Positions 31,538-42,635 are shown, counted from the stretch's first letter. The stretch is DNA of 64,000 nucleotides from Rachicladosporium sp. CCFEE 5018 (GCA_002077045.2 KZ111200.1:1-64000), one strand, 5' to 3'. Program-made: numbers and translations. Notes: generated from the sequence alone by a model not told the origin.

Positions 31538-34500
31538 GACACTTAAGGTGTTTCAACTAAATGTGAGAAAGCAACAAGAAGTACAGCAAAGCGTAATGAA
31601 CGACAACCAACTACAGGACTTCAGCATCATAGCACTCTCGGAACCTCACTCATTCACAAGGGACGATAAGGTCATGACTGTCCCACTCGGACACACCTAC
31701 TGGTCAAAGATGATACCTACTGTTCAGCGAGACGAGAGATGGGCAATACGAAGTATGCTATGGATCCGGAAAGTCCTCGAAAGCGAGCAAGTCCCTATCC
31801 ATTCACCGGACCTGACTGCTGCATTGATACACCTCTCAGACCGCTCAATACTAGTTGCATCGGTATACATCGAACCTGCCAATCCAGAGGCGCTCCTTCA
31901 GACTATCGACTATCTTCGGAGGGCTATCCAGGAGGCACAGCAAAGGATTGGCACACGCATGGATACAATCCTAGTTGGAGACTTCAATCAACACGACTGC
32001 CTATGGGGAGGTAACGACATTTCAACCGCAAGGCAGGGAGAAGCGGACACGCTCGTGGACTTTATGAACGAACTGTCCCTACGTAGCCTGCTGCCAAGGG
32101 GAACAAAGACATGGCAAAGGGGCAGACATGCATCTACAATCGACCTAGTGCTAGCATCTGAGGAGCTAGCAGCGGCAGTTACACAATGCCAGATCCATGC
32201 AACAGAACATGGCTCTGATCATCGAGCCATTGAGACCAACTTCGACATAACAACCCCGCAACATGTCGCCCAATCGAGGTTCCTATTCAAGAATGCGCCT
32301 TGGCAGCAATTCAAGGAGCGTATTGCTACAGCTTTAGCAAACGCACCATATACTGGCGATGTCCAGACGCAGACTGACCGACTAATGAAGGCAGTAGGCA
32401 ATGCGGTAGAGGAGTTGGTCCCAAATGCAAAGCCGTCGCCGTACGCAAAGCGTTGGTGGACAAAGAACCTAACGCATCTTCGGCGGAGTTACACCTACTG
32501 GAGGAATCAAGCAAGAAGCAGGCGCCGGACTGGCCTATGCAACAGTCAACTGGAGAAGCAGGCGCAGGAGGCAGCAAAGGAGTACCATGATGCTATTCGG
32601 AAGCAGCAACAAACCCACTGGCATGAGTTTTCAGACAACGACGCAGATATTTGGCAAGCAGCTAAGTACCTTGACACTGTTCACGGCAGTGGATCTAGTC
32701 AGATACCATGCCTCCACCGGCAAGATGGATCAACTACTCAGGACAAGGCCGAGCAATCAACCGAGCTTCTGGCTACTTTCTTCCCACCACTACCACCGGC
32801 TATTGAGGATGAGGGAATACGGCCTCAGAGGGAGCCAGTAGACATGCCCCAACGCACTATGGAGGAAGTCGAGAGATGTGTGTTTGCAGCCAAGCCATGG
32901 AAGGCAGCAGGCGACGACGGACTGCCAGCAATGGTATGGAAGCAGATCTGGGCGGTAGTGAGAAAGAGGGTTCTCCACCTCTTTCAGACGTCAATTGAGA
33001 CCGGCCAGCTACCGGAGCAACGGAGGACGGCAAAGATCATTCTATTGAACAAGCCTGGCAAAGCCGACTACACAATAGCCAAGGCCTGGCGACCAATCTC
33101 CCTTCTTTGCACCCTGGGGAAAATCCTGGAAGCAACCGTTGCTAAGAGAATCTCATACGTAGCCGAGACCTATGGGCTCCTACCAACAAACCGCTTCGGA
33201 GCACGGAGGAAAAGGTTGGCAGAACAGGCGCTCATTCTCCTCCAAGAACACATCTACCAGGCATGGCGAAGCAAGAGGGTCCTCAGTATGGTCAGTTTTG
33301 ATGTGAAGGGAGCATATACTGGAGTCTGTAAGGAGAGGCTTACCGAGAGGCTCCGGGCCAGAGGCATCCCTGCAAAGCTAGCTGGCTGGATCAATGCGTT
33401 CCCGCTCAAATCGCTCTGCAACAGTAACAGTCAACGGCCAAGTATCCCCTAGAATTGCTTTGCAGCAGGCAGGCTTACCACAAGGTTCACCACTATCGCC
33501 AATTCTATTCCTTTTCTTCAACGCGGACCTGGTGCAGCGGCAGATTGATAAGAATGGAGGAGCGATTGCATTTGTGGACGACTACACTGCATGGGTCACG
33601 GGAACGTCAGCAACCTCCAACCGGCAAGGTATTCAAGATATCGTGAATGAGGCAACAAGCTGGGAGAGGCGAAGTGGAGCTACCTTTGAGGAAGACAAGA
33701 CCGCCTTTATCCACTTCACGCCAAGCCCGTCACGCAATTACAACACGCCAATCACAGTCAAGGGAAAGCAAATTGGACCAGTTGATAGCACTAAGGTCCT
33801 AGGTGTGGTAATGGACTCGGCACTCCGGTACAAGCAGCATGTAGCAAGCGCGACAACAAGAGGCCTGAAAGCAGCTATGGCGCTAAAACGACTCCGCGGC
33901 CTTTCACCAAGAATAGCTCGACGACTGTCTGAGGCTACAGTCACGCCAACTGTTGACTACGCATCAAGCGTGTGGATGCATACGTGCAACACAGCCAAGG
34001 CAGCTTTCAACCGGGTTCAGAGGATTGGAGCCCAGGCCATAACAGGCTGCTTCCGCACTTTGAGCACGGTTATAGCAGAGGCAGAGGCAAGTGTCCGAAC
34101 GGTCCAAGAGCGACATAGCACAAGGACTGCCAAGCTTTCGATCAATATACGCACACTGCCGCAGTCTAACCCGTTGACAAGACTGAATGTGAAGAGAAAG
34201 GTGAAGAGGTTTGTGTCACCCCTACAGAGGATTGGAACTCTGTACCACAACGCAGCAATAGACAGACTAGAAGACATTGGACCCTATGCTCTAGCACCCT
34301 GGAAGCCACGACCCAAAGCTAGCACTGAACCAGATGCAGCTAAGGTATTAGGCATGGCCGTGGTGACAACAGGCATCCGCGCAAGAAACGAGATTGTAGG
34401 AACAGGAGTTACCATCCAGGACACAGAGGCAATCCTCTACAATGGCGAGGCCAGGTCATTCTCAACAACACTCGGGCCACGAACAGAACAGAATCCGTAC

Positions 34501-35322
34501 ATGGCGAGCCTGGCAGCAATATCAGAAGGCCTTCTACGGCTTGTGCCGCAACCACACACGCGACAGATCTATATCCTCTCTAGTGATCGAGGCGCACTCC
34601 AAGCAACCAGCAGAACAAATCAGCAATCTGGCCAAGCAACTATAATTCTTATCTGCCAGTAGTTAGACTACCTAAGGGGACGAGGAAATGTAGTGAGCCT
34701 ACGGTGGATGCCGTCCAGCCAGGACTTTGAGCCCGGATAAAAGCCTAAGGCTGCAGCTCGGAAGGCTACAGAGGAGGATCAGCTACCGAGATCGCAACGG
34801 CCAACCACAAAGTCGACGCTGCTTAATGGGCAGAAGAAGAGTCTACAGCGGCTTAGGGTCTCGACTAATACCAGCCATCACCTATGCTGCATTGATACGG
34901 GGCTACCTGGTCCGCATACGCGACTACTATATGACTCCCTTCGACGCAAGCAAGCAGGCATCTTAGCACAGCTCCGTACCGGTATGTCCCGGCTGAACGG
35001 ATACCTATACCGCATAAACGCAGCAGAGAAAGACCAATGTGCATGTGGACAGGAAAAGGAGACAGTGGAGGACTTTCTACTACCATGCAAGTCATGGGAG
35101 ACGCAGCGACAGCAGCTGCTTCAACTAGCAGAGACAAGACACGGCAAATTATCGTACCTCCTTGGGGGAAAGACGCGGCTAGACAACAAAGACTGGACAC
35201 CAAATATGAAGGCAGTGCAATTGAGCATTGATTTTGCAATAAGTACAGGTCGTCTCAACACCGAGATGACTACGCAAGGCACGCAAGGCACCCAAAGCAC
35301 TCAAGGCACACAGCGCGCATAA
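31530..35322 (+). pseudogene. LINE ORF2 polyprotein (endonuclease, reverse transcriptase, RNase H-like), copy 4
   Basis: Starts at ATG 31530 (MYRTLKVFQLNVRKQ). The APE-type endonuclease occupies about 31530-32280 (ALSEPHSF, LVGDFNQHDCLWGG, SDHRAIE). Reverse transcriptase follows from about 32860, with KPWKAAGDDGLPAMVWK, KAWRPISLLCTLGKILE, QAGLPQGSPLSPILF and the catalytic AFVDDYTAW. An RNase H-like block (YILSSDRGALQA) and a C-terminal CACGQEKETVEDFLLPC zinc motif close it. A one-base insertion near 33396-33407 shifts the frame in the RT; TAG at 34660 and TAA at 34738 interrupt the RNase H region. Copy 5 has sense codons at these three places, so the damage is copy-specific. The protein would make and insert element cDNA at a nick. 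Confidence 0.9.
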
Positions 35323-35352
35323 GGCACACAGCGCACACAAGGCACACAACCT
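35269..35352 (+). repeat. 12-bp-type minisatellite at LINE ORF2 end/3' UTR
   Basis: Imperfect repeats of a CAAGGCACACAG-like unit, in frame encoding GTQGTQSTQ before the ORF2 stop at 35320-35322 and continuing into the UTR. Copy 5 has a related but shorter version (near 61480-61540, reverse). Confidence 0.7.
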
Positions 35353-35715
35353 ACGACCGGGAGACAGACAGGTAGGGGACTAGCAAGTGGGGGACGGCGA
35401 CTACGCCTTTGAAAGACTAACCTAAACAACCGCCTACCTAACCTACACGCACCCTCGTGCTGACAGCATGTATTGCTTCATTTGCCGGTGATAGGATGAT
35501 GAACACTTGGAGAAGCGACTTCAGAGATTACGTGCTACTAACTCACGAGCCCCCGCAAACCATAAGTAGAACTAAGCAGGAGAAGAGAATGGAGGAAGAC
35601 TAAATGGGTGGGCTTACATGAATTCGAGGTGAAAGTTAGGCAGTGATTATGTAATATAGCTAGAGCCCTTTAGGTGCTAGCGCCGGGCGGAATAAACTCA
35701 TTCATTCATTCAATT

Positions 35716-36896
35716 GGCATGTGACATACTCGGCTTTCCCCACGAATCGTGACAATAGACTCCTAGCCATGTGCCTACAAAGTACTACATGACACATGAT
35801 GTTATAGACGAGACTTTTAGAACTGTCTTAGGATCCTACGTGGAGTAATATACTGTTAGCTGACTTCAGCCTGATCTCAACCTGAGTTGATCGAGGTATA
35901 ACAACCTGGCGCCTGAAGAACTTGTGATACGTCATGGCCTCGTCACTAGAAAAGTAACGTCTCACTACCTGCTTTACGCCCCGCACACCTAGCTAACGAG
36001 TGCGTCGACGTGGCATCATTCGTGATATAATGCTTCCCGTGACAGTACATCGATTAAGCATACTCCAAGCCGTGGCTGCGCGGTGATGCCTGTTACGATC
36101 AAGGAAACCGCTGTTCGCCCGCATGTCACTTCTTTAGGAGAGGCTCAGCAGCACAAAGCGTGGTACGTCTTAGGCATCAAAGGGGGCTGAGCTTTGGCTT
36201 GCCCAGTCATTCTGCCTTGCTCATATTGTAGTGTGCCGCCTCAGCACGGGTGCAATGAGCAAGGCTGGATAGGCGATAGTTAGACCTGCATAGCGCTTAG
36301 GGAGTACTTCAATACAAGCATATATGCAGCTGAGATCGTAGAGACTCTCGTCGACAAGTGTGAAAGCTTTCTACGAAGGAACACGTAACAGTAGCCTGGC
36401 TGCGTCGAGTCCATACATGCCTACAATGCCGGTGATTGACTTTGACGCGCCTCCGATGCAGTTGCACACCGTATCTGCTGCATTGGGTGGCTATGGAAAG
36501 CATACTTTGAACACTTAGACGAACTATGACGCGCAGAGTGAGCCCAGAATGCGGTTGGCAGAAATTCCGCTTATGGACTTCCATGACGAAACGTCCATCA
36601 TATAATTCAGAGCCGCGAAGCTACGGATACTTGCATCAAGGCTCCGAGCAGATCTCCCCGTTCAAGGTTGAGCGTTGCACAGCCGCAGCCTCGTGGCTGT
36701 GTTTGCAGCCTTGGCGGGGCTTAGCGCGTCATTTCAGCTGGAGCTTCGCCGCATGTCAAGGCTACTGACGGACCTGTAGAGGTATTAAATACATTCCGTA
36801 CGTTACAAGAAGTTCATCGCAAGGTTCAACCGACGCTTAGCATTCCTGATATCTCTCGCCATCGAGTACGAGTGGCCAGCTGACTAGCCGTTAAAC
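35716..36896. other. No gene recognised
   Basis: About 1.2 kb between the LINE 3' end and the next gene. The plus frame 36526-36768 and reverse frame 36309-36584 have no domain. It probably contains the promoter of the gene at 36897. Confidence 0.4.
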
Positions 36897-38136
36897 ATGG
36901 CGACAAGCAGCACAGGAATTGATTCGAGTCAGAACGCACAGTTACGCAATAGAACGCAAGTAGGGTACAGCATGCCTGGCAGGTATAACGTCGCCCCTTC
37001 TACCAGAATTGTCCTAATCCGAGAGCAGCGGGCGACAACCCTGAATATATTGTCAGTGCAGAGTTTGGCGGGCGTCCTTTGCAGAAGGATGATTTACTTT
37101 GTGTTGCCGAGTCACTAGCAAGGGCCGAGTGTACACTCTTCGAGTGGGCCGGGTCTGGGTACAAGAGTCTCTCTGAAGGCCAAGTGGGCAGACTAAATCA
37201 AAGCAATCCAGCATCCCAAGAGATTGCCCGACGTATGACCACGCGGATAGAGAAGGTACTTCAACAGTTTGAAGCCATCCGTCAACGGAGGGAGAACTTC
37301 ATCGAGACTTACCTCAGCGATGAAAGGATACTCACCCTCTATGGGGACAGTATTCGCATGACCAAGCAATTCGTAAAAAAGGTGGACAATGCAGATGACG
37401 AAACGTTATCGATCTGGGCTCAAAGTTACGTTGGACGCATCGAAGACGAGCTGGATCGGATCTGGCGATGCTTTGTCGAAGCTGCGTCAAAGGGTCTGGT
37501 TGACACCGCGACGTTTAGCAGTTGTAGGCGCAAATGGGAGGTCTTGGAAGAGCATTGTGGTCATGCACACAGAGAATGGAACAATGCACGGAAATTGAAG
37601 CCATGGTGCGTCTGCATTCACTTCAGCCATTACGAAGATGCTGATAGGCCGTCGTAGGCGCGAAATCATTGCTGCTGTTCCTGCAAGGCAGGTTTCCGCT
37701 TTTCGCAACCCGAACGTATGATGCTGATCACTTGAAGCCTCTTGATGCCTAGAATTATCTAACCCACGGACAGCGCTTTTCAAGCACGCTCTGGCTGACC
37801 GCCTTTGCTCTCATCTCCAACATCGCTACTTTCGCACTCGCATACACATACTCACCTCCAAAGTCGGGGACTGCTCGAGATGCCGATTTCTGGTTGCTCC
37901 TGCAAAACAGTATCATGCAATGGTTCTCGTTGCTGATTGCAAGCTTTGTGTTGAAGAACACGAAAACCTTGCCGGTATGGTCATGGCTAGTGCCAACCGT
38001 CGTTGCGTTGGTTTGCTCGGTGATTGCACTTCCGCTCTATGTATATGTCCCGACAGCGTGGAGTGCGTTTGCAACGACAGTGGCCAGTGCTGTCCAGGCT
38101 TCCATGGTGGTTTTGCTGGCCGCTTTTGGTGAGTAG
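36897..38136 (+). CDS. Orphan protein: helical soluble region plus C-terminal membrane segments
   Basis: Start ATG 36897. Exons 36897-36982, 37024-37605, 37658-37691 and 37753-38136 total 1086 nt, an exact 361-residue frame. The first intron (41 nt) is short and its acceptor least certain. Residues 30-230 are charged and helical, with heptad-like stretches (RIEKVLQQFEAIRQRRENFIE, split by my reading but continuous). The last 125 residues hold about four hydrophobic segments: LWLTAFALISNIATFALAY, IMQWFSLLIASFVL, WSWLVPTVVALVCSVIALPL and AFATTVASAVQASMVVLLAAF. It should be a membrane protein with a large cytosolic N-terminus. The final codons GGTGAGTAG also form a donor, so one more exon is possible. 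No named family recognised. Confidence 0.6.
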
Positions 38137-38476
38137 TAGATCAAGACGGTTGAGAGCAGGTTGTGTCATCAGTCGGTAGGGAGCTACAATCAGTATAGCA
38201 GAGAGTGTACAGTGTAGCTCCTTGAAAATCAAGATTGTGACATCGCCTATCATCCCACTAATGTTCACTGATAATCATACCGCCGAGTTCATTAATACTC
38301 TTTGCAGTTTGCTGTGCCGTGGCCGCAGGATTAATCGCGGGGAAGACAGAGGAGCCTCTCATAGTAAATTGGGTTAAACCAAACTCCAGTGTGCCCGTCA
38401 GTTGTTGTAAAGGTCAAAGACAGTCCTGTTCTGACATGCTTGTTATGTGTACGATGTAGAATACTAGACTGCAACT
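38137..38476. other. Short intergenic stretch
   Basis: No frame of interest. It could contain a last exon of the preceding membrane-protein gene if the GTGAGT at its end is used as a donor. Confidence 0.4.
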
Positions 38477-38566
38477 GTGAATGAATGCATGATTTTTCAC
38501 TGCCCAGCGCTATAGCACCTAAAGAGCTGCGGCTGTACCACATAATCACTTGCCCACTTCAACGTT
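38477..38566 (-). mobile_element. LINE 3'-UTR tail remnant A
   Basis: On the reverse strand the segment reads GGCAAGTGATTATGTGG, then CTTTAGGTGCTATAGCGC and ends GCATTCATTCAC, matching the last ~90 bases of copy 4 (GGCAGTGATTATGTAAT, CCTTTAGGTGCTAGCGC, CATTCATTCA). It is an extremely 5'-truncated insertion, diverged by point changes, placed at the broken upstream edge of a hAT transposase remnant. Confidence 0.8.
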
Positions 38567-38579
38567 AAATTGATGTAAA

Positions 38580-40136
38580 GTACGGAACTGGCTACTCGAT
38601 GCTTTCCGCAGAAGCAATCTTGTAGTGAAGCAGGATCTCTCCAAGGCACGTAGTCGAATAACCCTTAGCTTTGACGCACGGAAGAGCGACAATGAGGTCG
38701 ATGACCTTGGTGTAGTTGCTCACTACATTGACGTTGACTTCCGGCGCAAATCAATACTCCTCGCCCTTCGCAACACCTTTGGCAATCATACCGGCCTTGA
38801 GATGACGCACCACCTTATCGACATCTGTAAGGAGTACAAGATTGCTACACGAATTGCTTACTTCATGGCAGACAACGCAAGCAACAACGATACTGCGACT
38901 CAACTACTCTCAGAGTGCCTGGAGATTCAACCTCGCAAGCAACACCTTCGCTGTATAGCACATTCAATCGACCTTATAGCCAAGGGCATGCTCTTTGGCG
39001 TCAACAACGAGTGTATTAAGCAGGTTATCCGTGAAGCAGTCGACGACGACGATGACTTTGACGATACTGCACCGCAGTTTGAAGAGATCATACGTAGCTC
39101 TCAGATCGACGAGCCGGTAAAGCTAGCTGTATGGCGGAAGAAGGGCCCAATTGGCAAACTACATAACCTCGTAACACATACGAGAGCATCGCCTACAAGG
39201 CGTAAGATCTTTACCTTAAAGTAGCGTGAGGCTGAAGATGATACTTGCAGACTCTTTGAGCTTATTACCAACGGTGGCATTTGATGGAACAGTACACACA
39301 ATATGATCGTGCGTGCTATCAAGCTGAAGGATGCTCTTGAGCTCTATTTGCAGCACTTCCGTGATGATGCAGACTCTCCAACTCAAGATGACTGCCTTAC
39401 TAACGACGACTGGTATGAACTGAAGCTTCTGCTCGACCTGCTCGCTCCGCTTAAGCGACAATCGCTGCCTGTGCAGCACAGTCACTCAGGCCATGGTATG
39501 CTGCATGAAGCATTGAGTACTTTGACCTCCTTATGACGAAGCTTGAAGACTTCCGTAGGCAGCACGAATACGCACCAAACACCCACCTCAAGGCTGCAAT
39601 CTACCTCGGATGGAAGAAGCTGAGCAAGTACTACCAACTCAGCGATCAGACTCCAGCATATCGTGTGGCAATCATGCTACACCCGCATTACAAGCTCGAC
39701 TGGTTTCAGAAGCACTGGGATGAGCACCACCCAGCGTGGATTGATGAAGCCAAGGATGGTTGCGCAGCAGTGCTTTACCACGTATGAGATACGCCATCGA
39801 GATCTGATCTTAGAGCCTGTTGTCGACAGCGAGGTCGTATACCCCACCGAGTTTGAACGATACAACCTCATCACCGACGATGCTGCGCTTCTTAGTGAAC
39901 TGGAACGATACCTCCGGGAGCCACGTGTACCACCACGTGTCGACGTGCTGCAATGGTGGCAGCAGAAACACGCACGGTCTCCAATACTCAGCCTCATGGC
40001 ATTCGATCATCTTGCTGCACTAGCAATTAGTGCACACTGCAAGCGTGTATTCAGTTTTGCAGGCAACACCATGAACAAGGAGCGCTGGCAAAGACATGAC
40101 GACCTTACAGAGAGTATGCAATGCATGAAGAGCTAG
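38580..40136 (+). pseudogene. hAT-family transposase, catalytic core and C-terminal half (degenerate)
   Basis: Reading in pieces: SKARSRITLSFDARKSDNEV (start of the RNase H-like fold with catalytic Asp), DLGVVAHYIDVDF, YFMADNASNNDTATQLL (second catalytic Asp), HLRCIAHSIDLIAKGML, then LKLLLDLLAPLKRQ, YLGWKKLSKYYQLSDQTPAYR and a hAT dimerisation domain (VDVLQWWQQKHARSPILSLM, ISAHCKRVFSFAGNTMNKER). Stops and frame changes fall near 39222, 39280, 39534 and 39785. The N-terminal BED-finger half is missing, replaced at its upstream edge by a LINE tail. Inactive. Confidence 0.85.
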
Positions 40137-40502
40137 CTACCACAAGGTTTGATCAGAAGGGCCGGCAGTGAGATGGAGATAGAGCTGAGTGATTGATTTG
40201 ATACCACCACCACCGTAAAGAGATGAACAAGATGAACAAACCGAGCATATCACCTTCTCAGATGAACGAAATAAACGAGCACTCACCTCTCATGAGCGGA
40301 ACGAGCCGTTGAGCAATGCTCGTTGCGTTCGTTCCATGACCAGCCTGGGGCGCCCTCCTCCTAGGGAGCTCGGGCGCATCTATGTCTATGTGCAGAGCGC
40401 CGATCTAGACAATGGAGCATCTAAAGAGATTGTGTTAGCTTTTTAATGGCTGCCAATTTACCTAAACGTTGTTGGTGCCAGGGACATTGATGCCAACAGG
40501 GA
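40137..40502. other. No gene recognised
   Basis: It may contain the 3' end of the hAT element and the last exon of the RNase III-like pseudogene (a CTAAC...CTCTTTAG acceptor ends near 40423 on the reverse strand). Neither is certain. Confidence 0.3.
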
Positions 40503-40978
40503 TCATTGCGGCGCAAATGATCTAATCTTTACCCTCACAGCTTGGCAGATGGCACCAAAGACTGCTTCCAGACCAGTAGCCAAAGTCTTCACACTCACGG
40601 CACCAGTGTGACCCGGATTTAGGACTAGATAATCACCACGTCCAATAACTCGCGCAATTGTGGCCAGGTTGGCATCGCTGACCTGAGTCTTTGAGTGTTC
40701 CGAGTATGCACCTAAGAAGGGGTGCGTTAGCATTTTGTTCAATTGCATCTAGCACAAACAGTTATACCTCGTGTTGTGCTAGTTAAATACCAGGCTGTTG
40801 CGGTAGCAATGTCGAGAGCTACGTCTCCGAGGATTGCCAAACGCTTGTTACCGTCACGTCAGAATAGTCCTGTAGTGTCCATAGCTTCGCCAACAAGTCT
40901 GAGGTCTTGATTTTCGTAGTCAAAGTGTCTAGGAATGAAGAGCTTTGCCTGCTGCTGACCACTTGCTGTGGTAGTCAT
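40503..40978 (-). pseudogene. RNase III-domain protein with a premature stop
   Basis: Start ATG 40978. The first exon reads FIPRHFDYENQDLRLVGEAM and, after an in-frame TGA at 40859-40861, GNKRLAILGDVALDIA and WYLTSTTRG. A 56-nt intron (40712-40767, GTATAAC...TGCTAAC...TTCTTAG) is followed by VSDANLATIARVIGRGDYLVL, NPGHTGAVSVKTLATGLEAVFGAIC (an RNase III fold). The expected continuation is probably in a further exon after a GTGAGG donor. The domain cleaves or binds double-stranded RNA in the family; in small fungal members the strict ERLEFLGD motif is relaxed, as here (KRLAILGD). The single TGA replaces what could have been CGA, so inactivation looks recent. Confidence 0.65.
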
Positions 40979-41735
40979 CTCGGTGTCGTGTGTCGATGGA
41001 AGTGGTGGGAGATCTTCATGTAGGAAGTAGACAGGCTTACGTCACACTCATAGCACACCTGACGTCTCCCGCAGATCGCGCTCACGCTGCTGAATCACTT
41101 TCACTGCATGCGCATGGCATTACACAGGGGCCACGATAGCGTTTATTCCTATAGCATTGCAGGGTTTGGGTGAAGTGTGCAGTCAATCGAAAGACGCCCC
41201 CGAATAAGCAAGCATACAGTGCCTGACACGTCACAGCCTACCTTTCGACGTGCATACACTGGTGATTGCGGATGGGTGGATGTGCAATGCCCGTCGGCGC
41301 ACGGATCATATTAGGACCGGTCCATCTAATAGTCCGTACGTTGAGCAAGGCTCCAAATTATGCTTTCGGCGCGCGCCTTTGCGGAATCGCAGGCCCGTTC
41401 GCCTTATCTGACCGTGCGCTCGGCGGCACCGCCTGCACTTCCGCCCGTTGGCGACGCCCGAATTATCGCGGAGATCAGAGCTCACCCAGACAGGTGCGTG
41501 AGGGGCCACGTTTGACCCATGTTCCTGTGCCAAGCCATGCGCAACCATGCGCTAGTGATGTGCGGCCAGCTGTCGCACTGCCAAGCGCCAAGAAGACGCG
41601 CTTTCGGTCGCGATCACGGTCAAGAAGAACCAGCTCATCTTCTACCATCCAGAATCTTGAGCAATATCTGCCGTCGTCAAGTTCTATGCGACAAAGGCAC
41701 AAGGCTGTGGGGTTCCAAGCGCCGTGCTCACCCCA
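40979..41735. other. Mostly non-coding; Ser/Arg-rich frame before the kinase
   Basis: The plus frame 41266-41760 overlaps the kinase start and contains an RSRSRSRRTSSSS stretch near 41600. It could be an upstream exon or simply the kinase leader. Otherwise nothing recognised. Confidence 0.3.
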
Positions 41736-42509
41736 ATGTCGCCGTCTAAAGACTATTTAGAGCAGCGGGCTACAGCGCCCGAAATTATAGCTGGAGGCTC
41801 CACCGCGTTGATCAAGCTGTTCAACGACACTCATGTCGAAAAGGTACCTTATCCCGAGTCGCGCGATTATGACTACAGCATCCGCGACCTGAAGCGCGAG
41901 TACGCCGTCTACAAAAGACTACCAGAGCACCCTCGCTTGCTACGCCTGCACGACACCAGCGGCCCTGAACGAATTGTCCTACCGTACCTCAAGAATGGCT
42001 GCCTAAACTCTTATCTGCGTGCGACTCCCGTCTCGTCGATACAGCGTCTGCATTTTGCTGCCGACGCAGCAGAGGGACTTCTTGTTCTCCACTCCGCCGG
42101 GATTGTACACGGGGACATCAATTCTTGGAACTTCCTAGTGGGAAACGACTTTCGACTCTACATCATCGACTTCGCCGGTTCTACGATAGATGGCCAACCT
42201 GGTTCGGCGTTCGAAGGAGCTCACTACTGCCTCCCGCGGTCGATTGATGATCCTTCCACTGTGTGTACGGACCTGTTTGCGCTCGGATCCCTACTATACG
42301 AGATATCGACTAGCGAGCAACCCTACGCGGGTGTTGATGATCAGGAAATCGAGAAATCTTTCCAGGAACTACAGTTTCCCCGTACTCAGGGACTGTTGCT
42401 TGGTGATGTTATTTTGGGTTGTTGGCAGGGAATATATGGTTCAGCTGAGCGAGTATATGAAGATATCCTGGATCCTCGGACGTACACCGGGGGAGGTGTA
42501 AATACATGA
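41736..42509 (+). CDS. Protein-kinase-like protein with HGD and DFA motifs
   Basis: A single-exon frame of 257 residues from ATG 41736. Kinase landmarks: a poor glycine-rich segment (IIAGGSTALIKLF), lysine near residue 36, Glu in LKREYAVYK, a hinge region VLPYLKNGCL, a catalytic loop VHGDINSWNFLV (D127, N132) with Gly for the usual Arg of HRD, and IIDFAGST (D145) with Ala for the Gly of DFG. An ALGSLLYEI helix and CWQGIYGSAERV follow. The catalytic Asp, Asn and Mg-binding Asp are all present, so activity is plausible despite the altered motifs. Such small HGD/DFA kinases are common in ascomycete accessory gene sets. No companion domain. Substrate unknown. Confidence 0.8.
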   Translation: MSPSKDYLEQRATAPEIIAGGSTALIKLFNDTHVEKVPYPESRDYDYSIRDLKREYAVYKRLPEHPRLLRLHDTSGPERIVLPYLKNGCLNSYLRATPVSSIQRLHFAADAAEGLLVLHSAGIVHGDINSWNFLVGNDFRLYIIDFAGSTIDGQPGSAFEGAHYCLPRSIDDPSTVCTDLFALGSLLYEISTSEQPYAGVDDQEIEKSFQELQFPRTQGLLLGDVILGCWQGIYGSAERVYEDILDPRTYTGGGVNT

Positions 42510-42635
42510 TCCATTTCAACGAGCGACTGCCACCGCTATTGTCTGCCCTTTCAATTATCCGGCTGATCCATCGACTTCTTCTTTGTGGGTTGTGACCCAG
42601 ACATCCAAAGCAGTCACAGTCTTTTTGTGCGGTGT

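Larger units (their letters stand above)
31047..35715 (+). mobile_element. Tad-type LINE, copy 4 (5'-truncated, telomere-joined, complete 3' end)
   Basis: The most complete copy in the window: the last ~160 codons of ORF1, all of ORF2 and a 3' UTR ending in GGCGGAATAAACTC followed by (ATTC)n. The order endonuclease, reverse transcriptase, RNase H-like region, C-terminal zinc finger is that of Tad1-clade non-LTR elements. The 5' end is cut within ORF1 and fused to telomere repeats. One frameshift and at least two stops in ORF2 make it inactive. Confidence 0.9.

Noticed and set aside
37606..37657. Stop of the orphan membrane gene at 37655-37657
   Set aside because: The frame ending there is cut off by a donor (GTGCGT) and acceptor (TAG) that join to further coding exons and keep an exact reading frame.
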